Counted from the first letter of the stretch, positions 21,129 through 31,340 are shown. The stretch is 64,000 nucleotides of DNA from Symbiodinium natans (GCA_905221605.1 CAJNDS010002279.1:797084-861083); one strand, 5' to 3'. Numbers and translations are program-made. The notes: generated from the letters alone by a model not told the origin.

Positions 21129-21500
21129 CTAAACCCCTAAACCCACTTGGATGAGCTTTCCTTTTTGCCTGTAGCACCTCCGATAAGGTGTTTCTACACT
21201 GAAAGTAGGGTTTGGGTGAAGTCGTGGACCCTCAATACTAATTATACCGTAGAAAAACCCAAGGGCCCATACTTCAGAACGTTTGAACAAGGCCAGGGGT
21301 CATGCTTAGCGACAATGAAACTGGACACCGAAGTCTCAAACAACCCTCCCTAGGACCCCTAAGGAGTACCCTTGGGTTTGGGGACCCGTTTAAGAGGCAT
21401 ATCAGGAGTATTTTAAGGGGAACCTCTTAAGGGTACACCCTTAGGATCCGAGTACGACTAAACCCTAAGCCCTAAACCCTAAACAACTCTAAACCCTAAA
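21129..21500. mobile_element. element C end and a foldback segment
   Basis: 21261-21280 carries AAGGGCCCATACTTCAGAAC, a terminal word shared with sites at 24543, 51550, 56061 and 59549. 21352-21450 is an imperfect inverted repeat (arms CCTAAGGAGTACCCTT and its near-complement). The 68-codon frame at 21147-21353 runs across repeat ends and is not called. Confidence 0.55.
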
Positions 21501-22440
21501 CCCTAAAGTCCTTTCTGGAGCTCGACCTAAGATCCTATGGCTTTGGAAGATGGGAGGTGGGGGGGGATGATTGAGGATGGCTGTTTGGGTTTGGGGTTTA
21601 GGGTTTGGAGTTTGGGGTTTGGGGTGCTCAGAGGGCTAAAGTTCTGTGGTTGTTGGGGTGTGGGATCGGGAGTTGAGACCTCGAAATTGAAATCGAAACC
21701 TTTGGTAGCTTTGATATTCGGAGTTCGGTTTAGGGTTTCAGGGCCCTTGGCTGGGGGCGGGGGGCGGGGGGAGGGGGGGGGGTCCGACTTTTGGGTTTGA
21801 AGAAGGCGAAAGCGGGTGTAGTGCGAGGATCACAGGGTCCTCCCCAATCCTGCCCCAAAGGACCAACCCCAACAATCTAGGGCCTAAAGTAATACGAAAA
21901 AGTAGGAGGAAGTACTGGCATGTCCCGCAATAGAGGTACACCTATTTAGTGTATACTCTACACGAACATACTCTAACCCTCCCCTCCTACGGGAACACCC
22001 CCCCCCCCCCCCCGGATAATGACGCCCCAATTTTCGGAAACCTCCAATTTATTTGAGTGGGGGGCACCCCCCTCGAGGGTGGTATTGGGGATCCCCATGA
22101 TTAGCACCACCCCAAAATCCCGAAACCCAAAGGGTCTAGGGTTTAGCGTGGTCTGTGGGTTCAGGGCTGTTGGATTCGGCAAGCTTGCTGCCGTGAATTT
22201 AGGGTATAGGGTTTTAAGGGTCTAAGGGTAAAGAGGTTAGGGTTCTCAGTTGTGGTTCTACCTTTATATGTGCATGGAAGACTTCGCCCGGAGCGAAAAT
22301 TGAAAGCACAAACCCCAAGCATCACGTCACCTCAGCAATTCCCGGACAAACACTCTGAACGAGGGTCTGCACCCTAAACCCCCCAAAGTGCGCACACCTT
22401 AAACCTCTTCAGCCTGACTAACCCTAACCCTAAACCCTAA
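21501..22440. other. G/T-rich then unique segment, no gene
   Basis: 21537-21800 is G-rich with telomere-like words. 21800-22300 is unique and contains a C-run at about 22000-22013. Short overlapping frames on both strands have no recognisable features. Confidence 0.4.
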
Positions 22441-22451
22441 ACCCTAAACCC

Positions 22452-22690
22452 TCAAAGACAAGCACAGAACCATCGTTGCCTGAATTGTTTTTGGCTGAGG
22501 GCGCCCGAACCTCCGCAGGCAGGGGAGCCAGGTTTGAGAGCAGTCAGGCTGAGACGTCGGATGTGAAAGCGGCGGGCCAAGGCCATGCATGGAAAAGTCT
22601 TTATCTTAATAACGGCAATGTAGACGCTGTTTGTCATATACACTCACTCACCAATATGGAACCCAAAGCACACTCACCAATAACAGCTAT
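22452..22690. other. exon-like unique insert next to donor-like motif
   Basis: Non-repetitive island immediately after a CCCTAAA array. The plus frame at 22476-22640 is open with mixed composition, but no start or motif is recognised. Two near-copies of the ATTGGTGAGTG motif (minus strand) follow at 22643-22675, in the same relation seen beside the 12 kb exon-like segment. Confidence 0.3.
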
Positions 22691-23101
22691 ATAAACCCTA
22701 AACCCTAAACCCTGGCAATCAACGCAGTCGTGCTGCCAACGCCGGAACATCTGAACATGAAGACGGCCGTGGCGAGACACGTTGAATGCGGGTACAGGAG
22801 GATGTTGTTGCACATGAAGAAGTTTAGGGTTTAGGGTTTAGGGTTTACGGTTTGGGGTTTAGGGTTAAGGGTCCGGAACCCTACAGCACGTTTCTTGAAG
22901 AAGCATCAATGCCTCGTATGTCCATGAAGGGAGTTATTGGTTGGCTTTAGAAATCCTAGGGTGCAAGATTTTCTCATCTGAGGCAAGAGAAGGGCAGCTA
23001 CGCTACATTAGGGTAACGGATAGGCTGGGGTGTACTTGCCTTTTGCACATGCAAAACAACGCCCACGAAGGTTTCCGATGGCCACCTTTTCCGTGTGTAT
23101 T
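22691..23101. other. unique segment
   Basis: Mixed composition, one short TTTAGGG array at 22822-22868. No supportable gene. Confidence 0.4.
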
Positions 23102-23275
23102 GGGGTTTAAGGGGCTTAAGGGGCTTAAGGGGCTTAAGGGCCTTTAGGGGCTTTAGGGGCTTAAGGGGCTTTAGGGGCTTTAGGGGCTTAAGGGGCTTAA
23201 GGGGCTTAAGGGGCTTAAGGGCCTTTAGGGGCTTTAGGGGCTTAAGGGGCTTTACGGGCTTCCGGTGCCTCAAGG
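23102..23275 (+). repeat. GGGGCTTAA 9-mer array with higher-order copy
   Basis: GGGGCTTAA and GGGCCTTTA/GGGGCTTTA units. The order (several GGGGCTTAA, one GGGCCTTTAG, two GGGGCTTTAG) appears twice, so a block of about 60-110 bp was itself duplicated. A G-run at 23280-23292 follows. The K/P/L and G/L/R frames are repeat translations. Confidence 0.85.
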
Positions 23276-23359
23276 CATAGGGGGGGGGGGGGCTTTGAGC
23301 GCTTGGGGGGCTTTGTGGTTTTGGGGCTTAGGGGGCTTTAAGAGCATGGGGGCCGCAAA

Positions 23360-24245
23360 CCCGAAACCCTAAACCCTACACCCTACACCCTCAACCCTCC
23401 TAAACCCTAAACCCCAAACCCTAAACCCTGTTCGGGATCAGCTGAAGGGATCCCATTCTCCAAGTTCTCGGAACCCTGCCAATGACGAGCTCTTCATGGG
23501 GATCAACATTTGATCAACAAGCAGCCCTAAACCCCCTAAACCCTAAACCCGAAACCCTAAACCCTAAAGCCTAAACCCTAAACCCTAAACCCTAAACTTC
23601 TTCATGTGCAACAAAAACCCCAAACCGTAAACCCTGAACCCTAAGGCCCTAAACTAAACCCTAAACCCGAAACCCTAAACCCTGAACCCTACACCCTACA
23701 CCCTAAACCCTAAACCCTAAACTCTAAACCCTGAACTCGAAACCCTACCCAAACCTCTCATTCTGGGCATCGGGTGTCGGACTTAGCCTCCCAATTCTGG
23801 GTCTAGGGCTTAAGTTCAATTGCGGGCTACTCTGAATCTTTACGGTGGGGGGGGGCAGACTCGAGTTTAGTGTTAGGGTTTAGGGTTTAGGGTACAGGGA
23901 CTCCTAAACCCTAAACCCGAAACCCTAAACCCCAAACCCTAAACCCTAAACCCTAAACCCTAAATCCTAAACCCTAAACCCTAAACCCTAAACCCTAAAC
24001 CCTAAACCCTAAACCCTAAACCCTAAACCCTAAACCCTAACCTCAAGCTCCACAACGTCAGCCACGCGGCGGGTTCGCGCTCGCGGTGATCGGCTGCTGT
24101 GGAGGGCGGTTGGAGGCCTGTGAGGGCTTCGTTAGGATTTAGGGTTTAGGGTTTAGGGCTTAGGGTTTTGGGAGTTGGGTCTAGGGTTTGGGGTTTGGGG
24201 TTTGGGGTTTGGGGTTTGGGGTTTGGGGTTTGGGGTTTAGGGTTA
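23360..24245. repeat. C-strand arrays and a bounded cassette
   Basis: Diverged CCCTAAA arrays at 23360-23430, 23525-23600 and 23640-23755, then CCCTAAA at 23903-24040, unique GC-rich spacer at 24041-24134 and TTTAGGG then TTTGGGG units to 24245. Confidence 0.85.
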
Positions 24246-24462
24246 CGGCTAAGGGTTCTAGACTCTAAACCCAAAGCCTCCTAGTCGACGTATTTTCATA
24301 ACTGCTGATGTCCCTAAGTCCCTAAATCCCAAACCCACAAGCTTTGATGCAACAAATTCTGAACTCAAGACCCTACAACCTCCAGCCCTCAACACTGATC
24401 GCCGGCTTCACCGAGATTTCTACTTCCCTCCTTCCTCAACTCATTCTACCCAGGAACCAAAA
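24246..24462. other. unique segment, no gene
   Basis: C-rich non-repetitive sequence without a notable open frame. Confidence 0.4.
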
Positions 24463-24612
24463 TCTTAGGGTGCTTACATGGTCCCTTAGTATGGGCCCTT
24501 AAACGGGTACCTTAGGGTTTAGGGTTTAGGGTTTAGGATTTTAAGGCCCATACATCAGAACCCTTTAGGAGAAGTAAGGGACAACCTTCGGGGCCCATGA
24601 AACTACCCTTCG
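24463..24612 (+). mobile_element. element C copy split by a TTTAGGG array
   Basis: Left part: TCTTAGGGTGCTTACATGGT followed by CCCTTAGTATGGGCCC. Right part: AAGGCCCATACATCAGAACC. Both are shared with the uninterrupted copy at 51469-51570. Here a TTTAGGG array (24511-24537) begins inside the element at the native word CCTTAGGG. Confidence 0.7.
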
Positions 24613-24937
24613 ACAAAAACAACGCCCGAACCCCAAGAGTAATCTAGGAACAAAAGACGGTACCCTTTTTGGTTTAAAGGGCCTTCTGAGGGAACGAAAA
24701 ACCCCCGAAAAAAGGGACTATGGGTTTAGGGGTTTCGGGTTCAGGGTTTAGGGTTTAGGGTAACTTTGGGGTCTTTTTTGTAGGCTACCCAAGAAATCCG
24801 AGAAGGAGTTGCCTAGTAATATCCTAAGAAAAGGAGGTTATGGGGTAAGGTAGGTAAACCAGCTTGTGAAGCCATTTGCGGTTGTTGGATTGATTAAGCT
24901 TGCGGGCAGATCCGCATGAAAAATCAAGGAAGCACCT
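24613..24937. other. unique segment
   Basis: Non-repetitive, purine-rich in places; one short TTTAGGG run at 24742-24765. No gene. Confidence 0.4.
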
Positions 24938-25340
24938 CTAAACCCTAAACCCTAAACCCTAAACCCTAAACCCTAAACCCTAAACCCTAAACCCTAAACC
25001 CTAAACCCTAAACCCTAAACCCTAAACCCTAAACCCTAAACCCTAAACCCTAAACCCTAAACCCTAACCCTAAACCCTAAACCGTATCTAAACCCTGAAC
25101 CCTGAACCCTAACTTCCAGCACCCCGTTGAATGCCCTAGACGCCAACGCAAAGCCCAAAATGGCCAACCCCCAAATCCCAGAAGCCAAACAACCCTGATT
25201 AGTCAGCAGGGAGGACCTCGCCAGTTCGGCGGCAAGGTTTAGGGGTTAGGGGTTAGGGGTTAGGGATTAGGGGTTAGGGGTTAGGGGTTAGGATTTAGGG
25301 TTTAGGGTTTAGGGGTTAGGGGTTAGGGGTTTAGCGATTA
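24938..25340. repeat. CCCTAAA array, spacer, GGGGTTA array
   Basis: Long, nearly perfect CCCTAAA array at 24938-25090; unique spacer to about 25235; then a 7-mer GGGGTTA array at 25236-25335, a different G-rich variant from the neighbouring arrays. Confidence 0.88.
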
Positions 25341-25495
25341 TGGTGTATCCAAAGCCCTGAATCCTAAACCTAAACCCTAAACCCGAGCCCTAAACCTCTC
25401 CCAAAAAGTGGCCTTGGGAGGGGGGCGGGCGAAGGGATTCCCAGACGCCTGCATCAGGAGGGTTTAGGGTTTGGGGTTTAAGATTTGGGGCATAT

Positions 25496-25598
25496 ACGGT
25501 TGATACTATAAGTCCTGCATGACTCTACTATACTTAACTACCATAATTCCTAGGGTTTAGGGTACTTAGGGTAATGCAGGATTTATATTATCAACCAT
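25496..25598. mobile_element. foldback element with telomere units in the loop
   Basis: Left arm (25496-25520) ACGGTTGATACTATAAGTCC and right arm (25574-25598) GGATTTATATTATCAACCAT pair over about 25 bp. The loop contains CCTAGGGTTTAGGG at 25549-25563 and ACTTAGGG, so telomere-type units lie at its centre. Confidence 0.75.
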
Positions 25599-25699
25599 AG
25601 TAGGGCTGTATACTGAGGCTTCGCAATGGGCATTTTCATTCAGTGGCATTCCTAGGCAAAAACGCTGGAAAATAACGAGTAAATGCAGGTGGGGAGATG

Positions 25700-25890
25700 A
25701 CAGGGGTTTAGGGTTCAGGGTTCAGTGTTTAGGGGGTTTAGGGTTTAGGGGTTTAGGGGTTTAGGGGTTTAGGGGTTTGGGGGGTTTAGGGGTTTAGGGG
25801 TTTAGGGGTTTAGGGGTTTAGGGGTTTAGGGGTTTAGGGGTTTAGGGGTTTCGGGTTTACGGGTTTACGGGTTTAGGGTTTAGGGTTCAG
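25700..25890 (+). repeat. GGGGTTTA 8-mer array
   Basis: About 15 octamers of GGGGTTTA, flanked by TTTAGGG and TTTACGGG variants. The same octamer forms the much longer array at 47055-47675. Confidence 0.9.
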
Positions 25891-26068
25891 GGTTGGGGGG
25901 GCCGGTTCAGGATGTAGGGACTCTACTACCTCTCCCCGCCCTACGTATCCCCTGCTCATGGACTGTTTCGGGTTTAGGGTTTAGGGTTTAGGGATTAGGG
26001 TTTAGGGTCTAGTGTTAAGGGCTATAATTCCCTAATTCAGGCAGATCAAGCTCTCTGGGTAGTATTCT

Positions 26069-26160
26069 TTGGGATACATCCCCCTTATCTTACTGGGGAT
26101 TATAATAGGGATACGATCATGCCTATTCAGGACTCTTAGTATAGCGGGGGAACAGCTCAA
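26069..26160. mobile_element. foldback family 1, copy D (degenerate)
   Basis: TTGGGATACATCCCCCTTAT at the left, and ACTCTTAGTATAGCGGGGGA followed by ACAGCTCAA at the right. The arms have diverged but keep the family order. No target duplication is visible. Confidence 0.7.
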
Positions 26161-26219
26161 GCATACTGGCAGGGTCGGGCAGACGCAAAGATCCTGCTTC
26201 TAGCCATGTCGGCGAGTCT

Positions 26220-27028
26220 AAGGGTCCCAGATTTCAGGCTCTTCCCTCCCCCCCCATCCCCTCGCATAAAAAACAAACAAAAGCAACAACCCTGAAACCT
26301 TAAACCCTAACACCTAAACCCTAAACCCCTCAAACCCGAAACCCTAAACCCTACGCAAAAAACAGGAGCTCGGCACTCCCCACCCCAAACACCCAGTCGT
26401 GCCTTCTCTGCCTCCGGAGCCTGTACGCAAGGCAGGTGAGAGGATAACTCTAGGTTTAGGGTTTAGGGTTTAGGGTTTAGGGTTTAGGGTTTAGGGTTTA
26501 GGGTTTAGGGTTTAGGGTTCAGGGTTCAGTGCACCTTAAACCCTAAAACCCTGAATCCTAAAGCCTAGCTGGGAGCCCTATTTATCTGCAGTTTAGTTGT
26601 AACTACCCTTAATTAGTAGGTATAAACCATAAAAAATGTAGGTAAAGAGGGCCCAGGGGAACCTTAGACCCTCGCCTTGAAATCCGCAAACGACCCTGTA
26701 TCCAAACCCTTTAGCCCTCTAAACTCTAAACCCTCTGAAGAATTCCTAGATATGATCCTCTTACACCGAATAAGGCAAAATACGAAGTATTCCAAGGGGC
26801 TACCCAGCCTAAATACACTCGAAAAGACGGGAAAATAGTGCTAAATTATTTGCCTAGGTTGCTGATTTCACAGGCCTCTGAAGCCTAACCCCTAAACCCT
26901 CGAACACTGAACCCTAAACCCATATACCTTATATAGGCCACTCCAGCTGGGTAAAACCTAAAACACCCCCCACGGTCTCCAGGTCAAAGGCACCTTTCAC
27001 TTGGGGTTTAGGGCTTGTGGAGTTTAGG
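26220..27028. other. unique segment with TTTAGGG array
   Basis: C-rich repeats at 26285-26350, TTTAGGG array at 26453-26515, then 26560-27000 of mostly unique sequence in which no gene could be supported. Confidence 0.5.
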
Positions 27029-27180
27029 TTGGGATGTTCCCCTTTCTGCGAATAGTCCTTAATACGGTTTAGGGTTTAGGGGGTTTAGGGTTTACGGTTT
27101 AGGGTTTAGGGTTTAGGGGGTTGGGGGTTTAGGGTTTAGGGTTTAGGGTTTCGGGTTTCGGGTTTAGGGTTTAGGGTTTG
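27029..27180 (+). mobile_element. half foldback family 1 (copy E) ending in TTTAGGG array
   Basis: TTGGGATGTTCCCCTTTCTG and the inner AGTCCTTAATA are intact at 27029-27065. The sequence then switches directly to TTTAGGG units that run to about 27180. The break falls at the point where the hairpin loop would begin. Confidence 0.8.
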
Positions 27181-27187
27181 GGTTTCC

Positions 27188-27338
27188 CAAAACGCGGGGG
27201 GGGGGGGGGGGGGGGTACCCCGGCAGCTTTTGCGTGGAGGAACAGCCCCCCCCCCCCCTAGCCGCCCCCCTTACCCCAAGGACCGCCCAGAGCTTCTCGC
27301 CAGGCTGGCCCCACCCCCCCCCACCCCCTACCCAGACC
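27188..27338. repeat. poly(G) then poly(C)-rich tract
   Basis: G-run at 27197-27214, then C-runs at about 27246-27345 interrupted by A, T and G. The proline-rich frames here are translations of the C-runs. Confidence 0.75.
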
Positions 27339-27423
27339 CGAACCGCAAACCCAATCCACCAAACCCCAAACCTTAAACTTGTTCTCCTGCAGGGTCGGCG
27401 GCTTGAGCCGGAGGCTCTTAAAT
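27339..27423 (+). repeat. dispersed element M, copy 1
   Basis: An 85-bp block with CGAACCGCAAACCCAATCCA, CTTAAACTTGTTCTCCTGC and GGCGGCTTGAGCCGGAGGCT. It recurs at 29113-29196 and 34119-34202, each time directly after a C-run-rich tract, so the poly(C) may be part of the element. It contains a small hairpin (GGCTTGAGCC). Confidence 0.85.
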
Positions 27424-27514
27424 GCCAAAGCGCCCAAACCCGTCAACCCCCAAGCTTGAAGCCTCAGACCCCTCAGCCCCAAAGGCGCCCAACCCCGCCG
27501 GAGCCGCTACACCC

Positions 27515-27655
27515 TACACCCTGAACCCTGAACCCTGAACCCTGAACCCTAAACCCTAAACCCTAAACCCTAAACCCCAAACCCCAAACCCCAAACCCCA
27601 AACCCCAAACCCCAAACCCCAAACCCCAAACCCCAAACCCCAAACCCTAAACCCC
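27515..27655 (-). repeat. CCCTGAA, CCCTAAA and CCCCAAA sub-arrays
   Basis: Three successive homogeneous blocks: CCCTGAA, CCCTAAA, then about 12 CCCCAAA units. Confidence 0.92.
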
Positions 27656-27692
27656 TAGCCTCCTGAACCCCTGAAGCTCCTAAGGATGCACC

Positions 27693-27848
27693 GCTCCTAG
27701 TCCCTTAATATACTTAGGGTTTAGGGTTTAGGGTTTAGGGTTTAGGGTTTAGGGTTTAGGGTTTGGGGTATACTCCTGTAATTGCCTTGACCCTTAGAGG
27801 ATCTTTCGAAACAGGGCCCCCGAGACCCAAGGGTACAACCTTAGGGGG
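27693..27848 (+). repeat. dispersed element J split by TTTAGGG array
   Basis: Matches 16028-16130 on both sides (CCCTTAATATACTTA on the left; GTATACTCCT, GAGGATCTTTCGAAA and CCCAAGGGTACAACCTTAGG on the right), but a TTTAGGG array at about 27716-27769 sits inside it. Confidence 0.7.
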
Positions 27849-27944
27849 TACCAAGACTGAAACCCCAAGCCCCCACTAGACTCTAAACTGTAAACCCCCC
27901 CAACCCCTCCCCCCCCCTCCACCTACACCCCAAAGCCCGGAACA

Positions 27945-28182
27945 ACAACCCTAAACCCTAAACCCTAAACCCTAAACCCTAAACCCTAAACCCTAAACCC
28001 TAAACCCTAAACCCTAAACCCTAAACCCTAAACCCTAAACCCTAAACCCTAAACCGCTCCTGCGAGCCGTTCGCCGCCTTCGCGGCACCGGCATCCTGCA
28101 TCAAGGGGGCTTAGGGTTTAGGGTTTAGGGTTTAGGGTTTAGGGTTTAGGGTTTAGGGTTTAGGGTTTAGGGTTTAGGGTTG
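27945..28182. repeat. bounded cassette with shortest spacer
   Basis: CCCTAAA array at 27945-28054, unique GC-rich spacer of only about 55 bp (28055-28110), TTTAGGG array to 28182. Confidence 0.92.
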
Positions 28183-28696
28183 TGTTTGCAGGCCACACTC
28201 GATCTGTCTACGCGCAGTTGCTGAGTACCCTGGGCCAAAAAAGGTTTTCCTTTCAAGTATGGTAGGGTTCTATATACCCCCAAAAGGTTAAAGGTCACCT
28301 ACTCAGCTACCAAAAGCTATACGCACACACGCAAAAGACTCTATTGCATGAGGGAGAGAGAGGGGACTAGAATGAGAATGGCACTGGGAATGGCAAGCAT
28401 ATACTCCAGGAATGGGAATGATAATGGAAATTGAGAAACCAGATGAGAAACTAGAGATACATGCATGCATAGCACCACACAACGCAACATAACACTGCGA
28501 AATATTGCATCACACTAGGTAACATTAATATACATCTAACATACATTCACATTACCTTGCAATACATGGCATTGCGTTGCACTTTACCAACCCATAATAC
28601 ATGCAGGCATGCATGCTGTGAATAGGTGGCTGGATGATAGACCAGACAATAGACTGGCTGATGGCCAGTAGATCAAGGCCGGAAGATGAAAAGGCT
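28183..28696. other. unique AT-richer island, no gene
   Basis: Contains degenerate short-period words (GGAATGG, AACATA, CATGCATGC) around 28370-28620 and a short GAGA run. No long open frame. It is one of the least telomere-like stretches. Confidence 0.5.
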
Positions 28697-28770
28697 CAGG
28701 GTTTAGGGTTTAGGGTTTAGGGTTTAGGGTTTAGGGTTTAGGGTTTAGGGTTTAGGGGTTTAGGGCTTAG
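28697..28770 (+). repeat. TTTAGGG array
   Basis: About nine perfect heptamers, then degenerate units. Confidence 0.9.
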
Positions 28771-28904
28771 GGTTTGAGGTCAAGTCTCAGAGGTTATGCA
28801 AGGATTCGTGTGTGCTCAAAAAATGGCTCACCAGACCGACAGTCTCGAACAAAGGGCCCTGTTCCCTAAATCTTGAAACCTTCCGAACCGCTCCTTCAGC
28901 CCCC

Positions 28905-29108
28905 TACCCCCCCCTCCCCCCCTACCCCCCCCCCCACCCCCCCACCCCCTCCCCACCCCCCCACCCCCCCCCCCCCCCCCACCCCCCCACCCCCCCCCCC
29001 CCCACCCCCCCCCCCCCCACCCCCCCACCCCCCCACCCCCCCACCCCCCCACCCCCCCCCCACACCCCCCCACCCCCCCCCCCCACCCCCCCCCCCCCCC
29101 CCCCCCCC
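28905..29108 (+). repeat. C-run tract with periodic single A
   Basis: About 200 bp of C-runs interrupted by single A residues (CCCCCCA-type units). All six frames stay open, which explains the proline- or glycine-only reading frames here; none is a gene. Confidence 0.92.
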
Positions 29109-29112
29109 AACA

Positions 29113-29196
29113 GGAACCACAAACAAAATCACCAAACCCCAAACCTTAAACTTGTTCTCCCGCGGGATCGGCGGCTTGAGCCGGAGGCTCTTAAAT
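29113..29196 (+). repeat. dispersed element M, copy 2
   Basis: Same 85-bp block as at 27339-27423, with a few substitutions (GGAACCACAAACAAAATCAC at the left end). It again follows a poly(C) tract directly. Confidence 0.85.
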
Positions 29197-29317
29197 TTGG
29201 GGTTGTAAAAGCATTACAGTTTTCCAAGCTGGAAACACAAAGCATGACATCTTCAGCAACAGCTGGCTGCCACATGGGATCGCAGCTTTGCGCCTATTCA
29301 CAGACCAGAGTTTCGCA

Positions 29318-29660
29318 GAGGGTTTAGGGTTCAGGGTTCAGGGTTCAGGGTTCAGGGTTCAGGGTTCAGGGTTTAGGGTTTAGGGTTTAGGGTTTAGGGT
29401 TTAGGGTGCAGGGTTTACAAGGGGGCCCGGCAAACCTCACTCCATTAAATGGGCCAAGCTGGGCCACGTCGAACCGGAGTCGGCCCCCTTCTGCATCCCC
29501 AAGCATCCCTAAAAACCCTAAAACCCTAAAACCCTAAAACCCTAAAACCCTAAAACCCTAAAGCCCTAAAACCCTAAAACCCAAAAACCCTAAAACCCTA
29601 AAACCCTAAAACCCTAAAACCCTAAACCCCTAAACCCTAAACCTCGAACCCCAAACCCTA
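29318..29660. repeat. TTCAGGG/TTTAGGG array, spacer, CCCTAAAA array
   Basis: TTCAGGG then TTTAGGG at 29318-29412; unique piece; then an octamer CCCTAAAA array at 29514-29622 and CCCTAAA to 29660. Confidence 0.9.
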
Positions 29661-29808
29661 AACCCACTGTCCTCCATCATCTTATCCTGGGCTGCTCTTG
29701 CTTTTGAGGTCACTTGTGCCGGTACGCGCCGGTGACGCCACTCCAAATTTGCGAGATCAAGTTCGAACGAATGACAGAAGCAAAAAAAACATCCCGAGAA
29801 TCCGTGAA

Positions 29809-30723
29809 CTAACTTAAGAATCCCCCTTGTTCCCCCCCCAAAACCAAAACCAAACTACAATAGCAATTGCAGCCCCAAGCGTCGTTGCTCAAGAGTGACG
29901 TGGGCCCGTTCATGGATGTGGGGGTCGGGCCTGGGGTGGGAACAGGCTCCGGCGTAGTCGGCGTTGGGTTTGGCGCGGTGGTCTCCGAGGGTGGGCCTGA
30001 GAGGGGCATCCCAGGGGGGATCACGGGCATGGGGCCTGTGGGGGTGCTGAGCCCTTGGAAGGGTGCACGTACGGGCTCAGGTGTTGTGGGCATGGATGTG
30101 ACAGGATTGAGTACCGGAGCTGTTTGGGTCAGCTCGGGGGTTGTGGGCGCGGGTGTCTGGCTGGCAGCGAAGGGGCCCGCTGCAGCGAGTGGTGTCGTCA
30201 TGGCGGGTGTGGGCACGGGCTCTGGGGTCGTCTGCCTTGCTGCCGCGAAGGGGTCTGTCGCAGTCGACAGAGGTGTGGTGACGGCAGGCGCAGGCACCGG
30301 CTCTGGCGTCGTCAACCTTGGCGCCGGGGCGGGGGCTGGCTCGGGAGTCCGGGGCGCAGAAGTCGCCACTGGCGCTGGGCCGGGAGCCGCCACCGGTGCT
30401 GGCGACCAGCTGGGTGCAGACACGGGCTGGGAGACGGGGGGGAAGGGCTGGGGTACAGGTTGCGGTACGGGCTGAGGAACGGGCTGAGGTACGGGCTGGG
30501 CCACCGGTGCCTGCACCCCTCCCATTGGCGCAGGCTCGGAGTTGATCAAACTTGGGTTCAAAGGAGTCGGCACGGCCCTTAAGGTGTTCACCGAGTTGTG
30601 GGGTGCGCCATGGTTGCCATTGTTGGCATGAGCACCGTCCTTACAGGCTCCAGAACAGGAAAGGGCTGTATGGCTGTATCTTGCGATGTTCCCCCTTATT
30701 CTAGCAGTCCTTAATAGGTATTA
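29809..30723 (-). CDS. Pro/Thr/Ala-rich open frame, unknown function
   Basis: Minus-strand frame open from 30723 to a stop at 29809. The last 260 codons are rich in P, T, A, V and E. There are five QPVP-type units near residues 33-53 (counting from the GTG at 30591) and TTPEPVP recurring roughly every 35 residues. The C-terminal 30 residues change character and contain a CNCYC cluster. Upstream of 30591 the frame continues in ordinary composition (SCSGACKDGAH) until it enters a foldback element at 30681. There is no ATG at the beginning. No homopolymer or telomere unit underlies this frame, unlike other long frames in the window. It could be a linker-rich or surface-type protein, or an exon. 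The plus-strand G/V-rich frame is its shadow. Confidence 0.4.
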
Positions 30724-30791
30724 TAACAGGAGGTACTAGAATCTACTAGAATCCCTATTAAGGACTGCGAGTATAAGGGGGAACATCCCAA
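30681..30791. mobile_element. foldback family 1, copy F, complete with 8-bp target duplication
   Basis: 111-bp element. Left end TTGCGATGTTCCCCCTTATT, right end complement TTGGGATGTTCCCCCTTATA. The arms pair over about 40 bp, including AGTCCTTAATAGG. It is flanked by GCTGTATC at 30673-30680 and 30792-30799, a perfect 8-bp direct repeat. Eight-base duplications are typical of hAT-like and some other cut-and-paste DNA transposons. The element encodes nothing, so it would be non-autonomous (MITE-like). It lies between two minus-strand open frames. Confidence 0.92.
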
Positions 30792-30961
30792 GCTGTATCC
30801 ATGATCTTGCAGCACTCGTGTGCGCCTCTGCGAACTACCGTGGCTACCATGGCCCTGCCGCCAAGATGCCATGTCTCCTGATCCGATCTCAACCAACTCC
30901 TGCGCATGCGCTCGGCCACGTCAAGACGAACTTTGGGGCGGAGATCAGGTTCTGTGAGCAT
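30792..30961 (-). CDS. short ATG open frame interrupted by foldback
   Basis: Starts at a true ATG (30961) and reads about 57 residues of mixed composition (for example RLDVAERMRRSWLRSDQETW) before running into the foldback element. Taking out the element plus one 8-bp repeat does not bring this frame into the 29809-30723 frame: it continues about 28 codons and stops at 30588. An intron, another indel, or non-coding status must be invoked. No family was recognised. Confidence 0.25.
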
Positions 30962-30964
30962 GTA

Positions 30965-31340
30965 GTCACCCTAAATCCGAAACCCTAAACCCTAAACCCT
31001 GAACCCTAAACCCGAAACCCTAAACCCTAAACCCTGAACCCTAAACCCGAAACCCTAAACCCGAAACCCGAATCCCTAAACCCTAAACCCCCAAAAGGAG
31101 AAGTGCCGGGCTGATGTTCGAAAGCTGTTCTTTCCATCAACATACTGCCTCCCAGTACCCTAAACCCTAAACCCTAAACCCTTATAGACGCGTTCAGTGT
31201 CTTTTTTCTGAATGAACCCGGAAGTCGAGATCATTGGCCCTATACTACCCCTAATCCCTATGACCATGAAAGGCGGTATTCGACTGCTACGTATGTAGCG
31301 GGGGCCAGAAACCCTAAACCCTAAACCCTAAACCCTAGGC
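30965..31340 (-). repeat. CCCTAAA/CCCGAAA arrays around unique pieces
   Basis: Arrays at 30970-31092, 31157-31180 and 31310-31338. CCCGAAA variants are interspersed regularly, giving a longer-period pattern. No gene in the unique pieces. Confidence 0.8.

Noticed and set aside
27339-27423. Spliced-leader relic (GGCTCAAG on the minus strand)
   Set aside because: Only about eight bases match the remembered dinoflagellate leader 3' end, and the characteristic upstream part is absent in all three copies of the element.
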